The notes: generated by a model not told the origin, from the sequence alone. DNA of 41,497 bases from Bacillota bacterium (GCA_012523945.1 JAAYSO010000104.1:1-41497), one strand, 5' to 3'. Shown: positions 1-8,989, counted from the first letter of the stretch. A program made the numbers and translations.

Positions 1-2
1 AA

Positions 3-79
3 TGGCGGAGCTGACGGGAGTCGAACCCGCGATCTCCTGCGTGACAGGCAGGCATGTTAGGCCACTACACCACAGCTCC
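3..79 (-). tRNA. tRNA-Asp (anticodon GTC)
   Basis: Seen: on the minus strand a full cloverleaf folds. It has a 7-bp acceptor stem (GGAGCTG/CAGCTCC), a 4-bp D stem, a 5-bp anticodon stem CCTGC/GCAGG around the loop CTGTCAC, and a T arm with TTCGACT. A discriminator G and an encoded CCA end it at position 3. The anticodon GTC reads aspartate codons. The gene is 77 nt including CCA. It lies downstream of rex on the same strand, separated by about 78 bp, and probably continues into a tRNA or other gene to the left of the window. Confidence 0.97.
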
Positions 80-157
80 GCGTTTGTGTCAAGGTCGTGA
101 CACTTCTATAGTATACACAAGCTTTCCTGAAAAGTCAACACCAAAAACAGAGGTAAT

Positions 158-805
158 TTATTCCTTCAAGGCGCGTCCTTCATCTTCCTGTGAATAGTAG
201 ATTAAGCTTTGCAATTCAATGGTGAGATCGGCATTATGCACGTAAACACCTTCAGGAGTATGCAGCTTTGTGGGAGCAAAATTCAAAATAGCCGTAATGC
301 CGTTTTCAACCAGTATGTCCACAACTTGTTGCGCCACTTCTGCCGGGACTGTCAAAATGGCAACTTTGACATCTTCTTTTTGAATAACTTCCGACAGCTT
401 ATCCATAGAGTAAACCTGGAGTCCTTCAATATCAGTATGCAGCTCATTGGGATCGTTGTCAAAAGCACCCACAATTTTTACATATGGATTCTTATTCATA
501 TTATAGCGTGTTAACGCTTTTCCCAAATGACCAAAACCAATCACAATAATTTTTGTCTGTTTATCCAAGCCAATAATACGCAGAAGCTTTTCTCTCAGAT
601 AACTTGTATTATATCCTGTACCCCTGGTACCGAAGGCACCAAAATACGCCAGGTCTTTACGAATTTGTTCAGCAGTAAAACCTGTCTCATCGCTTAATAC
701 CCGTGAGGAGATAATTTCTACATCGCGGCGAATCAAGTTATCAAGGATCCGCAGGTAAACAGGCAAACGTTTCACCACAGATTTTGGCGCTTTTTTTCGA
801 GACAT
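158..805 (-). CDS. rex: Redox-sensing transcriptional repressor Rex
   Basis: Rex senses the NADH/NAD+ ratio and represses fermentation and respiration genes when NADH is low. Seen: 215 residues, the usual family length. A winged-helix DNA-binding region occupies about residues 1-80 (Arg/Lys-rich start, then SSRVLSDETGFTAEQIRKDL). A Rossmann NAD(H)-binding fold follows, with the glycine motif VIGFGHLGKAL near residues 88-98, and a C-terminal helix is present for domain swapping. The ATG is preceded by AAAGGAGG with 5 nt spacing. It stands alone on the minus strand between tRNA-Asp and the methyltransferase gene, with about 200 bp upstream that could hold its promoter. Fits an anaerobe. Identification is firm; its targets cannot be read from this window. 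Confidence 0.96.
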   Translation of the reverse strand: MSRKKAPKSVVKRLPVYLRILDNLIRRDVEIISSRVLSDETGFTAEQIRKDLAYFGAFGTRGTGYNTSYLREKLLRIIGLDKQTKIIVIGFGHLGKALTRYNMNKNPYVKIVGAFDNDPNELHTDIEGLQVYSMDKLSEVIQKEDVKVAILTVPAEVAQQVVDILVENGITAILNFAPTKLHTPEGVYVHNADLTIELQSLIYYSQEDEGRALKE

Positions 806-1003
806 ATAATCCTCCTTTACTTTTTTACTTCAATTCATTTCTATTATCTAATAGATGCTAATTTTGCACCTGCAAGCATATAAGGGTTTCCTTAACAGGG
901 ACTATCCCCCATAAAGTAGATCTGATTTTGTGAAATGTAAAACTATATTCAAGATAATTTGCCTTTTTTCCTGCTTTTGACTGAATTTTTTTGCGAATTC
1001 TAC

Positions 1004-1573
1004 CTATTTAGTGGGTTTTGTTAAACGCTGTATGGCTAAAAGTAACGGGGGACGATTAATCTGATTAATAAACTTATATTCCAGCACCGCATACTCTTTT
1101 TGTGGTAATTTAGTACAGAAATTACGTACGGCTTCAAGTTCTTCCTCACCGCCGTCATGGCCGGTATAAACAACTAAAGTAATAATACCTCCCGGCTGCA
1201 ACCTTGTTACCGCAATCTGTAAGGCCGCCACTGTGCTTTTGGGTTGCGTGATTACTTCATGGTCTCCACCCGGCAAGTACCCTAAATTAAACATCACTGC
1301 TTGCAGAGGTGCCGGCGGCCAAAAGGCTTCATTGGCATGACTTGTGTTAAGCAGCTCCACCCGCTCAGATAATTGCGCAGCTTCCAGCTTTTTTTGGGTG
1401 GATAAAATGGCCTCCTGCTGAATATCAAAAGCAAACACTTTTCCCTCCGGTCCCACCAGCTCGGCAAGAAAAAGCGTGTCATGACCGTTACCGCAAGTGG
1501 CATCGACAGCAATATCCCCGGGTGTAAGAACTTCCCGCACAAGTTCCTTGGCAAATAATAATGGCTTTTTCAC
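1004..1573 (-). CDS. mnmM: YtqB/MnmM-family SAM-dependent methyltransferase
   Basis: Likely role: the YtqB (MnmM) family of class I methyltransferases, known in Bacillus to methylate the aminomethyl group of wobble-uridine 34 in tRNA. Seen: about 189 residues. SAM motif I is DATCGNGHDTLFLA near residues 24-37, motif II is VFAFDIQ, and the family-typical MFNLGYLPGGDH near residue 100 is present. The longest open frame starts at TTG 1591, but GTG at 1573 has GGGAGG seven bases upstream, so I start there. It is 34 bp downstream of the YetF-like gene and could be cotranscribed. The family assignment is strong; the exact substrate is inferred from characterised Bacillus homologues. Confidence 0.88.
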   Translation of the reverse strand: MKKPLLFAKELVREVLTPGDIAVDATCGNGHDTLFLAELVGPEGKVFAFDIQQEAILSTQKKLEAAQLSERVELLNTSHANEAFWPPAPLQAVMFNLGYLPGGDHEVITQPKSTVAALQIAVTRLQPGGIITLVVYTGHDGGEEELEAVRNFCTKLPQKEYAVLEYKFINQINRPPLLLAIQRLTKPTK

Positions 1574-1607
1574 TCTCTTCCCTCCCGGCAATTTGAAACC
1601 TGCCTAT

Positions 1608-2309
1608 TTAGCCCATGGCAGGTTTTTGCTTTGCCTTTTCTTTTTCGCTTAGATAAAGATTGCCGTCTGTATCTAGACTGGCATAAAGAACATCCTTTGT
1701 AGACTCCAGTCCCGCTTTTTTTACCTCCTTGGTCAACCATTCTTCATCCAGGTTTAGGTTGCGCAAATTATTATAATGAATATGACCGTCAAAAATCAAA
1801 GGCGTGGGCAAGCCCTCATATGGTGCAGGCAAACCTAAATCGCTTAAGGTTACCGGCCTTTTATTGCTTTTAAGCATTACACTCAATTCCCCTGACGTTT
1901 CCAGCACTGCATATTGCACATCAGCAATATTAGCAACGCCTTTTTCTCGCAACTGACCTAACAAATCAGACAAATTATAACGTTGTTTGCGCAGCTCTTT
2001 TTCTAAAATTTTGCCATTGGCAACGACTATACTGGGAGTACCGTCAATTAATTTACGTATCATATGGCTTTTTAAACTAATATAGGAAAGCAATATTTCC
2101 AGAAAAACTAAAGTAAAAATTGGCACTAGTCCTTCATGCAAGGGTAGTTTTAAATCTTCTATCGACATGGCAGCCAGCTCGGCAATCATAATGGCCACCA
2201 CAAAATCAAAGGCAGATAACTCCCCAACTTCTCGTTTGCCCATAATGCGTATTGCCGCCAGTACCGCCACGTAAATAACTACCGTTCTATACAACAAAAT
2301 TAACTCCAA
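1608..2309 (-). CDS. YetF/DUF421 family membrane protein
   Basis: Seen: 233 residues with two to three hydrophobic segments in the first 80 residues, then a soluble C-terminal domain. The N-terminal part carries the family signature RIMGKREVGELSAFDFVVAI. The C-terminal part contains the SxVVANGKILEKELRKQRYNLSD-type stretch that defines the family. Known members include B. subtilis YetF, YdfR and YrbG, and some are linked to spore or membrane physiology. The biochemical function is not established. The start is TTG at 2309 with GGTGAG about seven bases upstream; no ATG lies near. It sits between rluD and the YtqB-like gene on the same strand. Family call is firm; role unknown. Confidence 0.87.
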   Translation of the reverse strand: MELILLYRTVVIYVAVLAAIRIMGKREVGELSAFDFVVAIMIAELAAMSIEDLKLPLHEGLVPIFTLVFLEILLSYISLKSHMIRKLIDGTPSIVVANGKILEKELRKQRYNLSDLLGQLREKGVANIADVQYAVLETSGELSVMLKSNKRPVTLSDLGLPAPYEGLPTPLIFDGHIHYNNLRNLNLDEEWLTKEVKKAGLESTKDVLYASLDTDGNLYLSEKEKAKQKPAMG

Positions 2310-2404
2310 ATACAGCTCACCCCATAAATAGTTTTTGTTATAGCATTACCGGGATCAGCTGCAATATGCTCATTTTAGCAGTAGCGTCATGCGAGTAATT
2401 GTTC

Positions 2405-3328
2405 TTAATTTACCTGCTTGCGCAACAGATTTAATAAATGAGTAAACTCCGCCGGCGGGTTACTGGTAAATTCCAGATACTTACTACTTACAGGATGAAT
2501 AAACCCTAGTTTGTATGCATGTAGTGCCTGGCCGTTCAGGTCGAAACGCTGCCTTTTATAGCCGTAAACAATGTCTCCCACGATGGGATGCCCCAAAGAA
2601 GACAGATGCACCCTGATTTGATGTGTCCTTCCTGTTTCCAGCTGTAATAAAACATAAGTATAATTGCGAAATTGTTCTAAAACGGTAAAATGTGTCACTG
2701 CCGGCCGGCCTTTACCTTCCGGAACTACAGCCATTTTTTTGCGGTCACGGGGATGACGGGCAATGGCGGCGTTAATACTTCCCCGGGGAGTGGATATTTT
2801 CCCGTGCACAATGGCCAGATACTCCCGCACAACACTTTGCTCTTTAAATTGCCGTGCCAAATAAAGGTGTGCATGATCATTTTTGGCCACTACCAGAACA
2901 CCTGATGTATCTTTATCAAGGCGATGCACAATACCGGGACGTACTTTCCCGCCAATACCGGACAGATCATCACAATGATACAAAAGAGCATTAACCAAGG
3001 TGCCGTCAGTATGACCGGCCGCCGGATGAACAACAAGGCCTTTAGGCTTATTAATCACTATAAGTTCCCGATCTTCGTACAGGATGTCCAGTTCCAGCGG
3101 TTGCGGCTGCAAAGAAAGCGGTTCAGCCGGGGGAATTGTCACCTGCAGCACTTCCCCCGGGTGTACGCGATAATTGGCCTTACGGGTCACACCATCAACT
3201 AAAATCAAGCCTTCCTGGATAAGTTTTTGCACCCGTGAACGCGTTAATTCGGGAACCAGCCGAGTCACTACTACATCCAGCCGCTGACCCTTTAACTCCC
3301 CTGTCACCTCATATGCGTTTGTTTTCAT
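2405..3328 (-). CDS. rluD: RluD-type 23S rRNA pseudouridine synthase
   Basis: RluA/RluD family enzyme that isomerises uridines in large-subunit rRNA. Seen: 307 residues. An N-terminal S4 RNA-binding domain (RLDVVVTRLVPELTRSRVQ) spans about residues 16-75. The catalytic domain contains HRLDKDTSG with the active-site Asp near residue 138, and later QLETGRTHQIRVH and GHPIVGD. The longest frame starts at 3355, but ATG 3328 overlaps the lgt stop as ATGA and is the natural coupled start. It is the last gene of the DUF5665-yteA-lspA-lgt-rluD run, an order also common around lspA in Bacilli. The exact uridine target (the RluD versus YlyB type) cannot be decided here. Confidence 0.93.
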   Translation of the reverse strand: MKTNAYEVTGELKGQRLDVVVTRLVPELTRSRVQKLIQEGLILVDGVTRKANYRVHPGEVLQVTIPPAEPLSLQPQPLELDILYEDRELIVINKPKGLVVHPAAGHTDGTLVNALLYHCDDLSGIGGKVRPGIVHRLDKDTSGVLVVAKNDHAHLYLARQFKEQSVVREYLAIVHGKISTPRGSINAAIARHPRDRKKMAVVPEGKGRPAVTHFTVLEQFRNYTYVLLQLETGRTHQIRVHLSSLGHPIVGDIVYGYKRQRFDLNGQALHAYKLGFIHPVSSKYLEFTSNPPAEFTHLLNLLRKQVN

Positions 3329-4071
3329 CCCACATTCTTCCTCCCTAATGGCCACAAACGTATGACAGCAAAAGCTAATACAGCCCCAAGCAGGCTGGCT
3401 ATCTGTCCTAAAGTAAAAATACCGGTATGTGTACTAACTTCACGGAAAAACTCTACCAGAAAGCGATAAATGCAGTAGAGCAAAATAAATTCCCAAAAGA
3501 GCTGACCGGCAAAACGAATCTTTTTTTTCCGCACATGCAAAAGTAAAAAAATAAGTAAAGCGGCCAGAAAAGCATAGAGCTGGGTAGGATGCCGTAAGGT
3601 ATCGTCCGCATATGCTGCCGGAAGAGCCCAAAAGACATTGGACGGCTGCCCGTAGCAGCAGCCGTTAAATAAGCAGCCTATGCGGACAAGAGCATATCCC
3701 AGCGCCAAATACGGCGCCACCAGGTCAGCCACTTGACCTTGAGGCAGTTTGTGCTTTTTTGTGTACCATAAACCGATAGCAATGCCAAACACCAACCCGC
3801 CATGAAAAGAAAGCCCACCGCTGCGAATATTAAAAATTGAAACAGGATCAGATATATAAACAGGTAGCTCCAGTAAAACATACAATAGTCGCGAACCAAC
3901 CATGGCCGCCACCATAATCCAAAGCACCAGACCAGTTAATTTCTCCTCTGGTAAACCCGCCCTTTTTCCTTCACGGATAAAACCTAAAGTACAGCAGGCA
4001 AAAGCTATGGCTAGCATAAAGCCGTAGCTGTAAACCTTAAAAGAGCCAATCCGAAATAAGATCGGATGCAT
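3325..4071 (-). CDS. lgt: Prolipoprotein diacylglyceryl transferase
   Basis: Lgt transfers diacylglycerol from phosphatidylglycerol to the lipobox cysteine of prolipoproteins, the first step of lipoprotein maturation, at the cytoplasmic membrane. Seen: 248 residues with about seven hydrophobic helices. The family motifs SGGLSFHGGLVFG (near residues 85-96), RIGCLFNGCCYG and YRFLVEFFRE are present. ATG 4071 follows AAGGAAG with good spacing. It lies 2 bp after lspA, the enzyme of the next step, and overlaps rluD by 4 bp, so the genes are translationally coupled. The pairing with lspA supports the call. Confidence 0.96.
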   Translation of the reverse strand: MHPILFRIGSFKVYSYGFMLAIAFACCTLGFIREGKRAGLPEEKLTGLVLWIMVAAMVGSRLLYVLLELPVYISDPVSIFNIRSGGLSFHGGLVFGIAIGLWYTKKHKLPQGQVADLVAPYLALGYALVRIGCLFNGCCYGQPSNVFWALPAAYADDTLRHPTQLYAFLAALLIFLLLHVRKKKIRFAGQLFWEFILLYCIYRFLVEFFREVSTHTGIFTLGQIASLLGAVLAFAVIRLWPLGRKNVG

Positions 4072-4073
4072 TG

Positions 4074-4517
4074 CTAGCTTCCTTTCTCCTGTGGCATTTT
4101 CATTACAGCCAAAACCAACAGCCCCACCCCTACCACTATGGCCATATCAGCCAAGTTAAAGACCGGCCAGATCCGAAAATCTAAAAAGTCAATGACATAT
4201 CCCAGGCGCAAGCGGTCCAGCAAATTTCCCAGTGCTCCGCCTAAAATAATTGCTAAAGCTATGCGCAAGAGCCTCTCCTGTTGAGGCAGGCTTAAAAAAA
4301 TAACAAGCAGTAAAACAACAACCATTGCCACCAGAGTCAAAAAACCCGGGTAATTATTCAGGAGCGAAAAGGCGGCACCGAAGTTATGAACATGGGTTAA
4401 ATGAAAGATGCCTTTAATTACAGGCAGGCTTTGGTGTAACTGCAGATGACGCACCACCAACCATTTGGAAAATTGATCTAAAACAAAAATAATAAGTGTT
4501 AATAAATAGACTTTCAC
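4074..4517 (-). CDS. lspA: Lipoprotein signal peptidase (signal peptidase II)
   Basis: LspA cleaves the signal peptide of diacylglyceryl-modified prolipoproteins in the membrane. Seen: 147 residues and four hydrophobic segments. The conserved motifs are FVLDQFSKW (residues 11-19), HNFGAAFSLL (44-53), GNLLDR with catalytic Asp101, and FNLADMAI with catalytic Asp124. The start is GTG 4517 behind GGGGTG. It sits between yteA and lgt in one operon, and lgt acts just before it on the same substrates. Normal family length, no anomalies. Confidence 0.96.
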   Translation of the reverse strand: MKVYLLTLIIFVLDQFSKWLVVRHLQLHQSLPVIKGIFHLTHVHNFGAAFSLLNNYPGFLTLVAMVVVLLLVIFLSLPQQERLLRIALAIILGGALGNLLDRLRLGYVIDFLDFRIWPVFNLADMAIVVGVGLLVLAVMKMPQEKGS

Positions 4518-4573
4518 ATTGGCACCCCGTAAAGTTTTTCTCTATTGTACCACACATAACTTCCGGCAGACAA

Positions 4574-5185
4574 TTACTCGGGCAGTTGTTCCTCGAACTC
4601 CTGGTTGGAGAGTCGCTCAATATCTTCAACAGCACCAATAGTTTCATCACTTTCAGCTACAGTTTCCTGCTCAAAGACATGGTTTAACTTGTTATACTGG
4701 GCAACATCCTGCCAGGCATCTTCCCCGTCATAACCTGTATAATCACTGCCTCCCATATAAGTGCGACTAAAAGGCGGCAGTAAATTTAACTCTTCCACAG
4801 GACGGGAGAAATTTTCTTCTGCAGCTTCCGCTTCCTTTTTACAAGCCAGACATAATTCGGTATAGGGAACCGCCTTTAATCTTTCTTCCGGGATGGGTTT
4901 ACCGCAGTTTTTACAGTTTCCGTACTGACCTGATTCTAACCTTGCCAGTGCTTCTTCTACTTCCTCCAAAATTAATCTGTTTTTTTCATGCAAAGAAAGA
5001 TCTTTTGCCCGCTCATAATTTTCACTGCCCAGATCGGCAGGATGATTATCGATAAGAGAAAGTTCTGCCGTAGCCTCCCGTAATCCTGTATGTTCCTGCA
5101 AACCCTTTGCATGTGAAATCTGTTCCTGCAGATTTTTCTTCATTTGTTCGAGCTGGAGTTTATACTGCCTATATTTTCTTTCCAC
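4574..5185 (-). CDS. yteA: YteA-type TraR/DksA zinc-finger protein
   Basis: Seen: 203 residues. A long charged helical region (about residues 1-85) has coiled-coil character. It is followed by a DksA/TraR C4 zinc finger CKNCGKPIPEERLKAVPY...CLACKK near residues 94-120, both CxxC pairs intact. A C-terminal acidic tail follows, with a GSDYTGYDGEDAWQDVAQY segment typical of the sporulation-associated YteA family. Known: YteA proteins are mother-cell expressed in Bacillus, with no settled function. Two GTG codons are adjacent; the second (5185) has the better seven-base distance to GGAGG. It lies between the DUF5665 gene and lspA on the same strand. Confidence 0.88.
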   Translation of the reverse strand: MERKYRQYKLQLEQMKKNLQEQISHAKGLQEHTGLREATAELSLIDNHPADLGSENYERAKDLSLHEKNRLILEEVEEALARLESGQYGNCKNCGKPIPEERLKAVPYTELCLACKKEAEAAEENFSRPVEELNLLPPFSRTYMGGSDYTGYDGEDAWQDVAQYNKLNHVFEQETVAESDETIGAVEDIERLSNQEFEEQLPE

Positions 5186-5197
5186 CACACAGCCTCC

Positions 5198-5500
5198 TTA
5201 AAGATGGTCTTGGACAATCTGTATTAATTCGGCAATATAATCGCCGATAATGGGCAAATTTAGCAGGACCAGCCTACGTAAAATTGTCACCACAATAGCG
5301 GCAACAAGTGTAGCACCCAAAGCGGCACCCAGACCACGCCCCACGCCACCTAAAAAGTTAACCCAAAAAAAACGTCGCGGGTTATTAAGCAGTTCCATAT
5401 ATTCAGCCAGATTGAACTTATCTATTTCCTGCAGCAAGCGTCCCGTTTGCCGGTATAGCCGATTCAGGATAAATTCACTGGGTTTTGATGGGCCTCGCAC
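5198..5500 (-). CDS. DUF5665 domain protein, small membrane protein
   Basis: Seen: 100 residues. An amphipathic N-terminal half contains NLAEYMELLNNPRRFFWVNF. A glycine-rich hydrophobic helix follows (GGVGRGLGAALGATLVAAIVV, about residues 51-71), then a short tail ending IGDYIAELIQIVQDHL. This matches the DUF5665 family, which is found in Firmicutes near lspA and has no known function. The start is GTG 5500 with GGGGG about ten bases upstream. It is the first gene of the operon running through yteA, lspA, lgt and rluD. One membrane-inserted helix is likely. Confidence 0.8.
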   Translation of the reverse strand: MRGPSKPSEFILNRLYRQTGRLLQEIDKFNLAEYMELLNNPRRFFWVNFLGGVGRGLGAALGATLVAAIVVTILRRLVLLNLPIIGDYIAELIQIVQDHL

Positions 5501-5566
5501 GCACTCTTGCCCCCTCTGTTTGTTATCCTTCTCTATTTTCTCACTGAATAAGGATCTTAAACCCCC

Positions 5567-5624
5567 GTTGGTTAGGAAAGAGGCAAAGTAAGGTTATTAT
5601 AATTCCTAACCAACAGGAAAGACA
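5567..5624 (-). promoter_or_regulatory. Putative promoter with 12-bp inverted repeat upstream of DUF5665 operon
   Basis: Seen: a perfect 12-bp inverted repeat, GTTGGTTAGGAA at 5567-5578 and its complement at 5603-5614, with a 24-nt loop. On the minus strand a TATAAT (-10) occupies 5596-5601 inside the loop. A weak -35 TTGTCT lies 18 bp upstream (5620-5625), inside the ileS terminator. Inference: this is the operon promoter, and the repeat is either an operator or a 5'-leader hairpin. Confidence 0.4.
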
Positions 5625-5659
5625 AAAGACGCTGCCTGCTGAGAGGCAACGTCTTTTGT
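5622..5659 (-). terminator. Rho-independent terminator of ileS
   Basis: Seen: 16-bp stem with a single mismatch (arms 5622-5637 and 5644-5659, loop of six). On the minus strand it starts 4 nt after the ileS stop codon and continues into a moderately T-rich tail. Confidence 0.85.
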
Positions 5660-5663
5660 TACT

Positions 5664-8435
5664 TTAACCTTTAAGATTTTCCACACAACGGGGGCAGATT
5701 TCGGGATGTTCAGAATCAGAACCCACCCGGGGATGAATCATCCAGCAACGTTCACATTTTTGACCCGGGGCTGTGCTAACAACAACACCCAGCCCTTTTT
5801 CGGTTTTTACGTCTGCAGCTGTACCCGGTTCATGCAGCGTACAGGCTGAAACAATAAAAAGCTCGCATAAACGCTCTTTAAAGGGCAAAAGTGCGACGTA
5901 AGCTTCCTGGTCCGGATACAAATCCAATCCGGCTGCCAGGGAAGAGCCGATAAGCTTTTCCTTGCGTGCTTCTTCCAGGCGCCGTGTCACCACATCACGA
6001 TAAGCCAGAAGCTTTTGCCAGCTTTCTGCCAATTTTTCATCTTTACATTCTGCACGCACCTGCGGCCAATCAGCCAGCTGAACTGACTCTGCTTCACGCA
6101 CCGGCAGGTAGCTCCATGCTTCTTCCGCCGTAAATGTTAGTACGGGCGCAATCAGTTTAATTAATGTTACCAGTATCTCGTAGAGGGCAGTTTGTGCCGA
6201 ACGGCGGGATTTGGAGGCGGCAGGCATGGTATAAAGTCTGTCCTTGAGCACATCCAAATAAAAGTTGGACATTTCGATGACACAGAAGTTATGAACGGCA
6301 TGAAAGACCACATGAAACTCAAATTCGTCATAAGCCCGGCTGACTCTTTCGATTAATAACTGCAGCCGGTGCAAGGCATAACGATCCAATTCATCCAGTT
6401 CTGCCAACTCCAGTGCATCTGCCTGCGGGTTAAAATCATAGCAGTTACCGAGCATGTAGCGAATAGTGTTGCGGATCTTCCGGTATACTTCAGATAACTG
6501 CTTGAGAATATCTCTTGAGACCCGTACATCACTCTTAAAATCGGCTGAAGAAACCCACAGGCGCAAGATATCGGCGCCGTTTTGTTTAATGATTTGCTCC
6601 GGCGCAATCACATTCCCCACCGACTTGGACATTTTCCGTCCTTCGCCGTCCACCACCCAACCATGGGTTAAAGTTGCCTTGTAAGGCGCACGGCCGCGGG
6701 TAGCCACAGCAGTTAACAAAGAAGACTGGAACCAGCCGCGGTATTGGTCTGAACCTTCCAGATAAAGATCCGCCGGCCAGCAAAGATCCGGATGGGTTTC
6801 TAAAACGGCTGCATGTGTTGAGCCGGAATCAAACCAGACGTCCATAATATCAGTTTCTTTACGGAATTCACCATGTCCACACTGTTGACAAGTAGTTCCC
6901 GGGGGCAATAAATCTTTAGCCTCATGGGCAAACCAGGCATCTGAGCCCTCTTTGGCAAAAATATCCGCTAAGAAATTAATTGTATTGTCATTAATTAATT
7001 CCTGATTGCATTTTGTACAGTAAAAAATGGGAATGGGAACACCCCAGACGCGCTGGCGGGAAATACACCAATCGTGCCTGTCCACGATCATATTGTGAAT
7101 CCGCTCCTGTCCCCAGGACGGAATCCATTTTACATCTTTAATGGCAGTCAAAGCTTCTTGGCGGAAACCTTCTATGGAAGCAAACCATTGTTCAGTCGCT
7201 CTGAATAAAACAGGCTCTTTACACCGCCAACAATGAGGATACGGGTGTTTAATAAAAGACAGAGACAAAAGCGCCCCGGCTTCTTCCAGTGCCTTGGTCA
7301 CTTTTTTATTCCCTTCATCATAATGCAGACCGGCAAAAATGCCCACATCTTCTGTAAAATGTCCACGATGATCAATGGGAGCGTAAATTTCCAAACCGTA
7401 CTTTAAACCGACTTCATAGTCTTCCTGGCCATGGCCGGGGGCTGTATGCACGCAGCCTGTTCCCGCCTCTAAAGTGACGTGGTTTCCTAAAACAATGGGA
7501 GATTGCCGCTCATACAAGGGATGTTTATAAAGAACGCCTTCCAGATCGCTGCCCTTGTATTCTGCCAGAACTTTGTATTCAGTAATTTTCAATACTTCCA
7601 TAACATTTTCAAGCAGCTCTTTTGCCAAGATCAGCTTGCCATGTGCAGGCGTCTGAACTTGCACGTACATAAAATCCGGATGCAGACAGATGGCCAAATT
7701 AGCCGGGATCGTCCAGGGAGTTGTCGTCCAGATTACAAACCAGGTGTCGTCGGCCCCGGCAATTTTACCTTTGGCATCAACCACAGGAAAACGCACATAA
7801 ATGGAAGGGGAACGGTGATCATGATATTCGATTTCCGCTTCTGCCAGTGCCGTTTCACACTGCGGGCACCAGTGTACAGGCTTTAATCCTTTGTAGATAT
7901 AACCTTTCTTATACATATCGCCAAAAACTTTAATCTGGATGGCCTCAAATTCAGGTACTAAAGTAATATAAGGGTTGTCCCAATCACCGCGCACTCCCAG
8001 CCGTTTGAACTGTTCACGCTGAAGATCAAGATACCGCAAGGCAAATTCACGGCAATGTCTACGGAACTCTAATGCACTTACTTCACTGCGCCTTACTTTA
8101 CCGGTTTTAAGCACCTGGTGTTCAATGGGCAAACCATGTGTATCCCAACCCGGCACATAAGGGGCATCGAAACCAAGCATACTTCTATGTTTAACAATAA
8201 TATCTTTGAGTACTTTATTCATAGCCGTACCCATGTGAATATCACCGTTGGCATAGGGCGGACCGTCATGCAGAACATATTTAGGACGTCCTTTACGCAG
8301 CGCCTGTACTTTGCCGTAAATGTCCATCTCCTGCCACTTTTTCAGTAATTCCGGTTCACGTTTTGCCAAATTGGCGCGCATGGGAAAGTCGGTTTGAGGT
8401 AAATTAAGTGTTTTTCGATAATCTTTTTCGTCCAT
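5664..8435 (-). CDS. ileS: Isoleucyl-tRNA synthetase
   Basis: Charges tRNA-Ile with isoleucine in the cytoplasm. Seen: 923 residues, the normal bacterial length. The class I HIGH motif appears as [17 protein letters not shown], a long CP1 editing insertion follows with [11 protein letters not shown], and the KMSKS motif is [10 protein letters not shown]. The C terminus carries a zinc-binding [12 protein letters not shown]...CPRC. This is the short zinc-finger eubacterial type. The open frame extends to 8450, but ATG 8435 has GGAGG eight bases upstream, so it is the start. Single-gene unit behind a T-box leader and followed directly by a terminator, so expression should rise when uncharged tRNA-Ile accumulates. 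Confidence 0.98.
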   Translation of the reverse strand: MDEKDYRKTLNLPQTDFPMRANLAKREPELLKKWQEMDIYGKVQALRKGRPKYVLHDGPPYANGDIHMGTAMNKVLKDIIVKHRSMLGFDAPYVPGWDTHGLPIEHQVLKTGKVRRSEVSALEFRRHCREFALRYLDLQREQFKRLGVRGDWDNPYITLVPEFEAIQIKVFGDMYKKGYIYKGLKPVHWCPQCETALAEAEIEYHDHRSPSIYVRFPVVDAKGKIAGADDTWFVIWTTTPWTIPANLAICLHPDFMYVQVQTPAHGKLILAKELLENVMEVLKITEYKVLAEYKGSDLEGVLYKHPLYERQSPIVLGNHVTLEAGTGCVHTAPGHGQEDYEVGLKYGLEIYAPIDHRGHFTEDVGIFAGLHYDEGNKKVTKALEEAGALLSLSFIKHPYPHCWRCKEPVLFRATEQWFASIEGFRQEALTAIKDVKWIPSWGQERIHNMIVDRHDWCISRQRVWGVPIPIFYCTKCNQELINDNTINFLADIFAKEGSDAWFAHEAKDLLPPGTTCQQCGHGEFRKETDIMDVWFDSGSTHAAVLETHPDLCWPADLYLEGSDQYRGWFQSSLLTAVATRGRAPYKATLTHGWVVDGEGRKMSKSVGNVIAPEQIIKQNGADILRLWVSSADFKSDVRVSRDILKQLSEVYRKIRNTIRYMLGNCYDFNPQADALELAELDELDRYALHRLQLLIERVSRAYDEFEFHVVFHAVHNFCVIEMSNFYLDVLKDRLYTMPAASKSRRSAQTALYEILVTLIKLIAPVLTFTAEEAWSYLPVREAESVQLADWPQVRAECKDEKLAESWQKLLAYRDVVTRRLEEARKEKLIGSSLAAGLDLYPDQEAYVALLPFKERLCELFIVSACTLHEPGTAADVKTEKGLGVVVSTAPGQKCERCWMIHPRVGSDSEHPEICPRCVENLKG

Positions 8436-8471
8436 CTTTAAGTCCTCCATCTCTAATCTTCTCTAAACAAA

Positions 8472-8748
8472 AATAAACCCGTCCATTTGAGGACGGGAAT
8501 TTCCCGCGGTACCACCCCGCTTAGTTAAAGATTTAAGCTCAATCTTTAACTCTCTTGACTACATAACGGCTCCCGCCGGCGACGGCTACTTAAATTCACC
8601 TGCAACTCCCGGGTGATTTTCATTAAAAGTTACGCACCGGTTTCCAGCAAACCCGGCTCTCTGTGGCGCAGTCTTCTAATTACTCGTCCCGTTCATAGTT
8701 TTTCCCGTTTTAACTTGTTTTATCTCTAAACTTGATCAGATCAATTCA
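8472..8748 (-). promoter_or_regulatory. Isoleucine T-box riboswitch (ileS leader)
   Basis: Seen on the minus strand: a structured leader with the T-box core GGGGTGGTACCGCG at 8505-8518. It is followed by a terminator hairpin CCCGTCC/GGACGGG (8478-8484 and 8491-8497) and a T-rich tail. Stem I carries GAAAATCACC, with the probable specifier codon ATC (Ile) at 8615-8617. Uncharged tRNA-Ile should pair with the specifier and the T-box and favour antitermination. The downstream gene, ileS, matches the specifier. Confidence 0.95.
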
Positions 8749-8754
8749 AATACA

Positions 8755-8784
8755 AGTATAATCAAAATGGTCATACGCTGTCAA
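8755..8784 (-). promoter_or_regulatory. Sigma-A type promoter of the ileS T-box transcript
   Basis: Seen on the minus strand: perfect -35 TTGACA (8779-8784), an 18-bp spacer and -10 TATACT (8755-8760), a few bases before the T-box leader. The -35 shares its TTG with the arm of the inverted repeat at 8782-8826. Confidence 0.85.
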
Positions 8785-8965
8785 GAAAGACGCTTCGCGT
8801 TTATTTTTAATGTTGCGTCTTTCTTGTCCTTTAAGGGCTGCACCCCTTCGGCGGACCTGCGGTCCTGACCACCCAGCAAGTTTAGAGGGGATTCTCCCTT
8901 AACAACCCCTACCGGTAGGAAAGCAAGCAAATCAAGGTTGAGATAATTTCCCATCCGATAAGAAG
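8782..8965. repeat. Intergenic repeat element, copy A, with multiple small hairpins
   Basis: This stretch between divIVA and the ileS promoter has no gene. Seen: a perfect 12-bp inverted repeat (8782-8793 / 8815-8826, CAAGAAAGACGC and complement). Short hairpins follow: AAGGG/CCCTT at 8833-8848, GGACC/GGTCC at 8853-8865, and the palindrome CCTACCGGTAGG at 8908-8919. Both ends resemble the intergenic region at 37018-37106: the inverted repeat with its flank, and the block at 8934-8965 reading GTTGAGATAATTTCC. About 100 bp in the middle is missing from that second copy. The nature is unknown; a small non-coding mobile repeat is an inference. Confidence 0.6.
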
Positions 8966-8989
8966 AGTGCGTATGACCACTTAAATCTT

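Noticed and set aside
928-941. TTGTGAA half-site upstream of rex as a Rex operator
   Set aside because: The second half does not match TTCACAA, so autoregulation by Rex is not supported.
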